From Lentisphaeria bacterium (GTDB lineage: Bacteria > Verrucomicrobiota > Lentisphaeria > Oligosphaerales > Oligosphaeraceae): a DNA stretch of 5,260 bases. The position numbers and the translations under genes are program-made. Positions 1 to 5,260 of this stretch are shown here, one piece after another. The stretch lies in assembly GCA_024405235.1 (NCBI GenBank), contig JAKSPA010000142.1, forward strand, positions 1-5,260. The letters run 5' to 3'. Below the pieces are notes generated by a model, which saw nothing but the letters and a program-made list of their open reading frames with translations, did no database searches and had not been told where the DNA came from. Position 1 is the stretch's first letter, and every line of letters starts with the position of its first letter.

Positions 1-848
1 AGATCAAGAAGGGCGACGAATACGTTCCCTTCATGGAAAAATACCACAAGCTCGCATCGCTTGCGCCTAGAGACATCGTGGCACGTGCGATCGACAACGA
101 GCTGAAGCGCACTGGACAGGATTGCGCGTGGCTTGACATCCGCCACAAGTCGGAGGAGTTCCTGCGCGCTCGCTTCCCGAACATCTTCGCTGAATGCCTG
201 AAATACGGAATCAACATGGCGAAGGATCTGATTCCCGTTGTGCCCGCCGCGCACTACTGCTGCGGCGGCGTAAGAACGGATGTGAACGGCGTGACGAGTG
301 TCAAGAACCTCTACGCAATCGGCGAATGCGGCTGCACGGGCCTCCAGGGCGCCAACCGCCTTGCGTCCAACTCGCTTCTCGAAGCGCTGGTCGTGGCCAA
401 TTTCGCCGTCCAGCACGCTGTGGCTCAGAAGGATGCCGCGCCATCTGGCATCACGATGGACATGATTCCGGACTGGGAGAGCGGCGATGCTGTGGATTCC
501 GATGAACAGATCGTCATCGCCCACAACTGGGATGAGATTCGCAGACTGATGTGGGACTATGTCGGCATTGTTCGAAGCAACAAGCGCCTTGAACGCGCCA
601 AATCGCGTATCCGCATGATTCGCAAGGAGATCGAGAAGTACTACTGGAATTTCCTGCTTACACCGGATCTTGTCGAATTGCGCAATATCGCCAGTGTCGC
701 AGAGATGATCATCGATGCGGCGACCGCGCGTCAGGAGTCGCGTGGACTGCATTACAATCTCGACCATCTTCCTGCAGCGTCCCCTGATACGCAGGGCAAG
801 GATTCGATTCAGCGCATGCCAGAAAAATTCGAATTGCGCTTCGAATAA
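1..848 (+). CDS. nadB: L-aspartate oxidase, C-terminal part (5' end outside window)
   Basis: Flavoenzyme that oxidises L-aspartate to iminoaspartate, which quinolinate synthase (NadA) uses in de novo NAD synthesis; cytoplasmic. The frame is open from base 3, so the gene enters from the left and the ATG at 33 is internal. About 282 residues are present, against roughly 530 for the whole family, so the N-terminal FAD-binding region is missing. Family signatures are clear: APRDIVARAI (Arg codon at 69), PAAHYCCGGVRTD (His codon at 252), then GECGCTGLQGANRLASNSLLE (Arg codon at 357). In E. coli NadB the equivalent Arg, His and Arg act in dicarboxylate binding and catalysis (known of the family). 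The C-terminal helical region follows and ends with ESRGLHYNLDH, a motif typical of NadB that helps separate it from the SdhA/FrdA relatives. TAA stop at 846-848. No frameshift or lost key residue is seen in the part present. The next gene begins 46 bases on and may be co-transcribed. Confidence 0.95.
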   Translation, partial: IKKGDEYVPFMEKYHKLASLAPRDIVARAIDNELKRTGQDCAWLDIRHKSEEFLRARFPNIFAECLKYGINMAKDLIPVVPAAHYCCGGVRTDVNGVTSVKNLYAIGECGCTGLQGANRLASNSLLEALVVANFAVQHAVAQKDAAPSGITMDMIPDWESGDAVDSDEQIVIAHNWDEIRRLMWDYVGIVRSNKRLERAKSRIRMIRKEIEKYYWNFLLTPDLVELRNIASVAEMIIDAATARQESRGLHYNLDHLPAASPDTQGKDSIQRMPEKFELRFE

Positions 849-882
849 TTCCGAATGCAAAAGTGCATAGTAACAACCATAA

Positions 883-888
883 AAGGAG
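883..888 (+). promoter_or_regulatory. Shine-Dalgarno sequence for the zinc-ribbon gene
   Basis: AAGGAG lies six bases before the ATG at 895, which is ideal spacing. It fixes the start of the 229-residue gene and shows that the host uses ordinary SD-led initiation. This contrasts with the first ATG of the debranching gene, which has no such site. Confidence 0.85.
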
Positions 889-894
889 AAGAAA

Positions 895-1584
895 ATGCTA
901 AAATGTCCCAAATGCGGAACTGACAACCTGTTGAGTGCGGTCTTCTGCCGTGGCTGCGGCGAACGTATGAATCTGGACGAAATCAAGCCGGACGATTTTT
1001 CGAACATCGGCACCAAGAAAGACTCCACAACCATGCAGAACATTGTCGGCGGTATTATCATCGCCGTGCTGGTGAGCGGTTTCCTTGTCGGTTTCATGTT
1101 CCCTGTCCCTGGCAGTCTCTCCACTTCTGAGGAAGGACAGTCCGCCGCAATCGAGAAGTTCAACGGCAATGGCTCCTTCGACATGACGGATCAGGAGCTT
1201 ACGGATTTCTGCAATGCTTGCCTTGCCCGCAAAGACGCCTCCGAGCAGGATCCGAAGCCCACGAGAATCATGGTCCGCTGCACTGGCGACGGCACCGCGA
1301 AGATCATGGTCCGCACGACATTCTGGGGATTCCTGCCAGGCACGGTCGTCTGCAACTGCACAGTGGAAAGCTCCGACGGCACCATCAACGTTCGTGGCGA
1401 AGAAGGCTCCAAAGTCAAGATCGGCCTTCTGCCTGTTCCTGAAAGCATGGAAGAGACTCTCTTCTGGCCAGTCAAGAGCTTCTGCAGCGGCGCTTTGCGC
1501 GATGCGAACGACAAGATCAAAATCACTTCCATGGCGGAAGGGACCGTTTCCATCTCACACAGCACGAGAGTAAAGATTCAGTAG
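895..1584 (+). CDS. Zinc-ribbon protein with one membrane helix, unknown function
   Basis: Complete 229-residue protein; function not recognised. Residues 4-21 form a short zinc ribbon, CxxC-x10-CxxC (C4, C7, C18, C21), of the kind found at the N-terminus of many small bacterial membrane proteins. A polar linker follows to about residue 46, then one strongly hydrophobic segment at about 47-70 rich in G, I, V and F. The remaining ~155 residues are soluble and look largely beta-rich, with a C-N-A-C pair (C106, C109) and further cysteines at 129, 153, 155 and 197. There is no cleavable signal peptide, because the ribbon precedes the helix. The likely topology is ribbon in the cytoplasm and C-terminal domain outside (inference). 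The start is set by AAGGAG at 883-888. The gene follows nadB by 46 bases without a visible terminator and is followed by a strong one, so it may be the last gene of that transcript. Similarity to the nadB product is not seen, and the context gives no firm clue to function. Confidence 0.85.
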   Translation: MLKCPKCGTDNLLSAVFCRGCGERMNLDEIKPDDFSNIGTKKDSTTMQNIVGGIIIAVLVSGFLVGFMFPVPGSLSTSEEGQSAAIEKFNGNGSFDMTDQELTDFCNACLARKDASEQDPKPTRIMVRCTGDGTAKIMVRTTFWGFLPGTVVCNCTVESSDGTINVRGEEGSKVKIGLLPVPESMEETLFWPVKSFCSGALRDANDKIKITSMAEGTVSISHSTRVKIQ

Positions 1585-1602
1585 TCGTTCCTGACGATAT
1601 CC

Positions 1603-1654
1603 ACCAAGGCACGGAGCAAAATCCGCGCCTTGGTCATTTATGCTTTTGAGTTTT
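1603..1654 (+). terminator. Intrinsic terminator after the zinc-ribbon gene
   Basis: Inverted repeat: ACCAAGGC (1603-1610) pairs perfectly with GCCTTGGT (1627-1634). After one A-C mismatch (1611/1626), CGGA (1612-1615) pairs with TCCG (1622-1625), leaving a six-base loop, GCAAAA (1616-1621). A T-rich stretch follows (1637-1654) with runs of three, four and four T. The T tract is interrupted and begins two bases after the stem, so it is not a textbook tail, but stem strength and position 18 bases after the stop codon fit rho-independent termination. It separates the nadB/zinc-ribbon unit from the debranching gene. Confidence 0.75.
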
Positions 1655-1676
1655 CACCGTTCCGTTTTATTGTTTC

Positions 1677-4600
1677 ATGGACTATCCATCTGCCTCTTTG
1701 GTTCTTGAACAGCGTCCTGGTACTCATGCGCATACAGTCCGACATGTCGGAGATTCCATGCGCATCACTATGACTCTGAGCGCTCCGCATCAGGGAAAGG
1801 CGTTCATTCGAACCAATTTGGGTAATGCGGCGATACACCGCCAGGAGGTGGTCTATCGCGTCGAAATGGGCGCAGAACCTCTTGGACGCGACTGGCGTGA
1901 CCTTCCGATGCGTAAGACTGGCAATTCTCTTTACGAGATCAGGCTGCCGCTTACCGAAGTCGGCATTTTCGAATACAAATGCTTCTTCGTGGATGAGAAT
2001 ACTGGCAAGACGATCTGGCCGCGCGGCGAGAATGCGAAAATAAAGGTCATTACGGCTCTTGGTGCGGCGCATAATTCCATTTACAACGCGTTCGTGCGCC
2101 AGTTCGGCGACAATATTTCAGGCGGCGCCGACAAGCGCGAACTCGAGGAGGCGGCGGCGAAACTGGATCGTGCCAACTACACGGTGATTCCGCCTTCTGG
2201 AACCTTCCGTGCCGTCAAATCGAAATTGGATTTCATCATCGGCAAGATGGGATTCCGCATCCTGCAGTTTCTGCCTGTCCATCCGATTCCGACGACTTTC
2301 GCGCGCATGGGACGCTTCGGCAGTCCGTTCGCGCCTTTGGATTTTCTTGATGTTGATGCCTCCATGGGCGAATTCGACCAGCGCACGACGCCGTTGGAGC
2401 AGTTCCTTGAACTGGTGGACCAGATTCATGGCAGAGGCGGCATGGTCTTTCTTGACATGCCGATCGACCACACTGGTTGGGCGAGTGTCATGCAATCGCA
2501 TCATCCTGAATGGTTTGCACGTACGCAGGACGGCGCGTTCGAAAGCCCTGGCGCCTGGGGCGTAGTCTGGGCCGATTTGTGCAAACTGGATTTCAGGAAC
2601 GTTGAATTGTGGAAGAGCCTTGCGTCAATATTCCTGCATTGGTGCAAACATGGCGTGGACGGTTTTAGATGCGATGCGGGATACATGATTCCCGCGCCTG
2701 TTTGGGAGTATATCGTGGCGAAGGTCCGCCAGCAGTTTCCAGACACTATCTTCTTTCTTGAAGGGCTTGGCGGCGGACAGGACGCGACCACGAAACTGCT
2801 TGTCGATTCCGATTTGGACTGGGCCTATTCCGAACTCTTCCAGAATTACACGAAGCAGGAACTCTCGCGCTATCTGGAGTTCGCAACTGTCTATTCGGCG
2901 GCGCATGGCGCCCTTGTGAATTTTGCGGAAACGCATGACAACGACCGTCTCGCGAAGTGTTCTCCTGCGTGGGCCCGTCTGCGCGTCATGCTTTCGGCGC
3001 TCTTTGCGCCGCAGGGGTGCTTCGGCATCGCGAACGGCGTGGAGTGGCTGGCCACGGAGAAGATCGATGTCCACGAAGCGCGTTCGCTGAACTGGGGCGC
3101 TTCTGAAAATCTTGTCGAATTGATGGCCACGCTGAATGGCATTCTGAAGGAGCATCCTGCCTTTAGGGCGGATTCGCAGGTTCGCGTGCCCTACGGCACA
3201 GGCGGTGATTGCGTCGGAATCGTTCGCATTCCTGCAGAAGAGCCTGATTATGCGGTACTTGTGATTGCCAATCCGAAACCGGACGCGCCAGGAGTCTTCC
3301 AGTGGCATTTCAGAGAATTCGATGCGGGAAGCCGTCCCGTCGATATCGTTGGCGGCTGCGTTCTTTCAGCCCGTCTTGACGAATGCCTCTACCATGTGAT
3401 GCTGCGGCCAGGGCAGGTCGTCTGTCTGACGGCGCCTGGCAGGCAGAAACTTCCTGCGGTGCCATACGGACCGCTGGAACGGCAGCTGCTCCGTGCAACG
3501 GCGCTGAAATTGCGCGTGTCGCTTAATGGCAATGGCGATTTGGGACGCGCTAACATCGAAAACGATGCGAGAGCGCTTTACGAAAATCCGCGCGGATATT
3601 TGCAGAAACTGGTGGGGACTAAACGCTATCTTCCTGTGGTGGAACGCAATGTGGATAGCGATGTCAGACGCGTCATGCCTGTGCCCGATGGCCATTACAT
3701 TTTGCTGATTTCGGAGAGACCATTCGTCGCCGTCGCCGTCATAGACGAGCAAGTGCGCCAGAAGGCGAAATCAATCAAGCGGGCGGATGGACGGCATTTC
3801 GTCTTTTTCATGCCGCTTCAGCGTGTGACTCGCGAGACTCCAGCCGTGCTTCGCATTTGCAGATTTGACGAAGACCAGAACGCGCATCGCGAATCTCTCG
3901 GTGCGCTGCTGCTTCCAGCGCAAAAAGAGGCGTACGTCCTCAGACGCATCACGCGGAAGGAACTCACGCCGCTACATTGCGCTCTCGCAACGACCAATCT
4001 CGGCGGATATGGCCTCGTGCGCGGCTGCTGGGGGACTCTGGCGAGCCATTACGACGCGCTGCTTGCGGCAAACCAGCGTCCAGACTGCCCTGCCGACCGC
4101 ACGGTGGTGCTTTCTAGAGTCAGGGCATGGCTCGTCCATCACGACTACGCAAAGGAAATCAATTTCAATTGCCAGACGAATTTCGCTGTGACTGACAAGA
4201 ACAGCGCCTGCTGGCGCTTCGTTGTTCCGACAGGAGTCGGCGGCAACGTCTATTTGGGAATTCGCTACGAATTGGAAAAGGACAAGAATCGCTGCAGGCT
4301 TTCGTTTACGATGTGCACGCCGCCCGAAGAGGAAGAGGCGCGTTCGACATACGACGCCGATTCTCCCGTCATGCTGATCCTGCGTCCGGATATCGACGAT
4401 CGCTGCAATCACGAAATCACGCAGGCCTTCAGAGGCGCGGAACGCAATTTCCCGCAAAGAGTCACAGCGTTCGAAGACGCTTTCGCATTCAGTCTGAACA
4501 ACGGCAACAGGCTTGAGGTGCGCACTAGCCGCGGAAAATTCCTGAACGACGGCGAGTGGACGTACAATTTACATTGCGCGATGGAAGCGGGCCGCGGCCT

Positions 4601-5260
4601 TCCTGCCGACCAGGACATCTACAGCCCTGGCCATTTCAGACTCAATCTCAAATGCGGCGAAACTGCCGTGCTCGAAGCTGCCGTGCTGACGCCTGAGGAG
4701 GCATCACTGCGCACGCCAATGGAACCCGCAGTCGCGGAGAATTTCAACGAAGGGACTGCCAAGATAACTTTGAGGGAGGCTCTCGAAAATGCGTTAGACG
4801 CTTTCATCGTTGAAAGAAAGCCGCTGAAGACCGTGATCGCAGGCTATCCGTGGTTCCTTGATTGGGGCCGCGATACGCTCATTTGCCTGCGCGGACTCAT
4901 CGCCGCTGGCCGTCTTGAGGACGCATTGGCCATCATCCGACAATTCGCGTCGTTTGAAAAGGACGGAACGCTCCCCAATATGATTCAAGGCGACGATGTC
5001 GCAAATCGCGAGACGACTGACGCGCCGTTGTGGCTCTTCAACGCCGTTGACGAATATGTGAAGACGGTCGGAAAGAAGAAGGGCGATGCCGCGCTTGCGT
5101 CGCTTTGCGGCAAACGCACGCTGCTGGAGGTCCTGAAATCCATCGTGGATGGATACATAAAGGGAACGCCGAACGGAATCCATGACGATCGCGCGAGCAT
5201 GCCGATTTTCAGCCCTACCCACTACACATCGATGCATACGAACCAACCCGCAGAAAACCC
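1677..5260 (+). CDS. Bifunctional glycogen debranching enzyme, GH13 + GH133 (3' end outside window)
   Basis: Predicted to trim glycogen branches in the cytoplasm: a GH13 module would move the short maltooligosyl stub (4-alpha-glucanotransferase) and a GH133 module would hydrolyse the remaining alpha-1,6 glucose. 1,194 full codons are present and the frame is open at the edge. Layout: N-terminal beta-sandwich (about 25-125); GH13 barrel (about 140-480) with LDMPIDHTGW (region I, D260), GFRCDAGY (nucleophile D333), FLEGLGGG (acid/base E362) and ETHDND (H420, D421); GH13 C-terminal beta domain and a further beta-rich part (about 490-760); a debranching-enzyme N-terminal-like domain (about 755-1005) starting near TTNLGGYG, with YDALLAANQRP; then the GH133 alpha/alpha barrel from about 1025 with WGRDT (1063-1067) and RETTDAPLW. 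Perhaps 200-300 residues are missing. Region I has Asp264 where many GH13 enzymes have Asn. The last codons deviate sharply from the conserved GH133 motif (see findings). ATG 1677 is the first in-frame start after a TGA at 1647 but lacks an SD; ATG 1758 is the alternative. A GH13-only amylase is excluded by the downstream GH133 motifs. Confidence 0.92.
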   Translation, partial: MDYPSASLVLEQRPGTHAHTVRHVGDSMRITMTLSAPHQGKAFIRTNLGNAAIHRQEVVYRVEMGAEPLGRDWRDLPMRKTGNSLYEIRLPLTEVGIFEYKCFFVDENTGKTIWPRGENAKIKVITALGAAHNSIYNAFVRQFGDNISGGADKRELEEAAAKLDRANYTVIPPSGTFRAVKSKLDFIIGKMGFRILQFLPVHPIPTTFARMGRFGSPFAPLDFLDVDASMGEFDQRTTPLEQFLELVDQIHGRGGMVFLDMPIDHTGWASVMQSHHPEWFARTQDGAFESPGAWGVVWADLCKLDFRNVELWKSLASIFLHWCKHGVDGFRCDAGYMIPAPVWEYIVAKVRQQFPDTIFFLEGLGGGQDATTKLLVDSDLDWAYSELFQNYTKQELSRYLEFATVYSAAHGALVNFAETHDNDRLAKCSPAWARLRVMLSALFAPQGCFGIANGVEWLATEKIDVHEARSLNWGASENLVELMATLNGILKEHPAFRADSQVRVPYGTGGDCVGIVRIPAEEPDYAVLVIANPKPDAPGVFQWHFREFDAGSRPVDIVGGCVLSARLDECLYHVMLRPGQVVCLTAPGRQKLPAVPYGPLERQLLRATALKLRVSLNGNGDLGRANIENDARALYENPRGYLQKLVGTKRYLPVVERNVDSDVRRVMPVPDGHYILLISERPFVAVAVIDEQVRQKAKSIKRADGRHFVFFMPLQRVTRETPAVLRICRFDEDQNAHRESLGALLLPAQKEAYVLRRITRKELTPLHCALATTNLGGYGLVRGCWGTLASHYDALLAANQRPDCPADRTVVLSRVRAWLVHHDYAKEINFNCQTNFAVTDKNSACWRFVVPTGVGGNVYLGIRYELEKDKNRCRLSFTMCTPPEEEEARSTYDADSPVMLILRPDIDDRCNHEITQAFRGAERNFPQRVTAFEDAFAFSLNNGNRLEVRTSRGKFLNDGEWTYNLHCAMEAGRGLPADQDIYSPGHFRLNLKCGETAVLEAAVLTPEEASLRTPMEPAVAENFNEGTAKITLREALENALDAFIVERKPLKTVIAGYPWFLDWGRDTLICLRGLIAAGRLEDALAIIRQFASFEKDGTLPNMIQGDDVANRETTDAPLWLFNAVDEYVKTVGKKKGDAALASLCGKRTLLEVLKSIVDGYIKGTPNGIHDDRASMPIFSPTHYTSMHTNQPAEN
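1749..1752 (+). promoter_or_regulatory. Candidate Shine-Dalgarno for an alternative start at ATG 1758
   Basis: GGAG lies five bases before the in-frame ATG at 1758-1760. If used, it would shorten the debranching enzyme by 27 residues (start MRITMTLSAP). It may equally be a chance match within coding sequence, since the preceding in-frame peptide (RPGTHAHTVRHVGD) looks like plausible protein. Confidence 0.35.

Noticed and set aside
855..868. Small inverted repeat ATGCA-AAAG-TGCAT between nadB and the zinc-ribbon gene
   Set aside because: Only five weak base pairs with no T tract after it, so it is not a credible terminator; it most likely arises by chance in the spacer.
1638..2072. Minus-strand open frame of 144 codons over the terminator and the start of the debranching gene
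   Set aside because: Its translation shows no recognisable family and the opposite strand is well supported as coding from at least 1758. It is treated as a shadow frame.
2625..3308. Minus-strand open frame of 227 codons opposite the GH13 module
   Set aside because: It lies wholly opposite the GH13 catalytic motifs (D333, E362, D421), its translation is rich in Arg and His with no recognisable domain, and such antisense frames are common opposite coding DNA with this codon bias.
3972..4457. Minus-strand open frame of 161 codons opposite the debranching N-terminal-like domain
   Set aside because: The plus-strand frame here carries family-like sequence (TNLGGYG, YDALLAANQRP) and is continuous; the antisense product has no recognisable features.
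1..5260. A functional link or new multi-gene system joining nadB, the zinc-ribbon protein and the debranching enzyme
   Set aside because: NAD synthesis and glycogen breakdown are separate housekeeping roles, a strong terminator splits the region, and no mobile element, repeat array, toxin-antitoxin or defence motif is visible.

Overview
The window reads as a fragment of a bacterial chromosome with moderate-to-high GC, tight spacing and all genes on the + strand. It contains three genes: the 3' part of an L-aspartate oxidase gene (nadB), a complete small gene for a zinc-ribbon protein with one membrane helix, and the first ~1,194 codons of a very large glycogen debranching enzyme gene that runs off the right edge. 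The host cannot be fixed from this alone. The GH13 + GH133 fusion and the style of the small zinc-ribbon membrane protein would fit the Lentisphaerota/Verrucomicrobiota side of the PVC group. That is an impression from remembered relatives, not a demonstrated placement.

Layout: bases 1-848 encode the C-terminal half of NadB (substrate-binding and C-terminal helical regions; the N-terminal FAD-binding part lies outside). After 46 bases, which hold a clear Shine-Dalgarno sequence but no convincing terminator, comes the 229-residue zinc-ribbon membrane protein (895-1584), which could be co-transcribed with nadB. A strong intrinsic-terminator-like hairpin followed by T-rich sequence (1603-1654) closes this unit. 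The debranching enzyme then starts at ATG 1677, or possibly at ATG 1758, and stays open to base 5260. No convincing gene was found on the minus strand; the long minus-strand open frames lie opposite the coding regions.

Functionally, NadB makes iminoaspartate for NAD synthesis. The large protein combines a GH13 4-alpha-glucanotransferase-type module with a GH133 amylo-alpha-1,6-glucosidase module, so it should remove branches from glycogen in one polypeptide, as the eukaryotic debranching enzyme does by analogy. The middle gene has no assignable function. Nothing ties the three into one pathway, and the terminator argues that the debranching gene is a separate transcription unit.

I did not find a new biological system. 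The most notable signal is at the extreme right edge: within the last ~30 bases the conserved GH133 motif is altered at several codons, each one base from the expected residue, including the presumed catalytic aspartate (now His). This looks more like end-of-contig sequence error than biology, but it should be checked.
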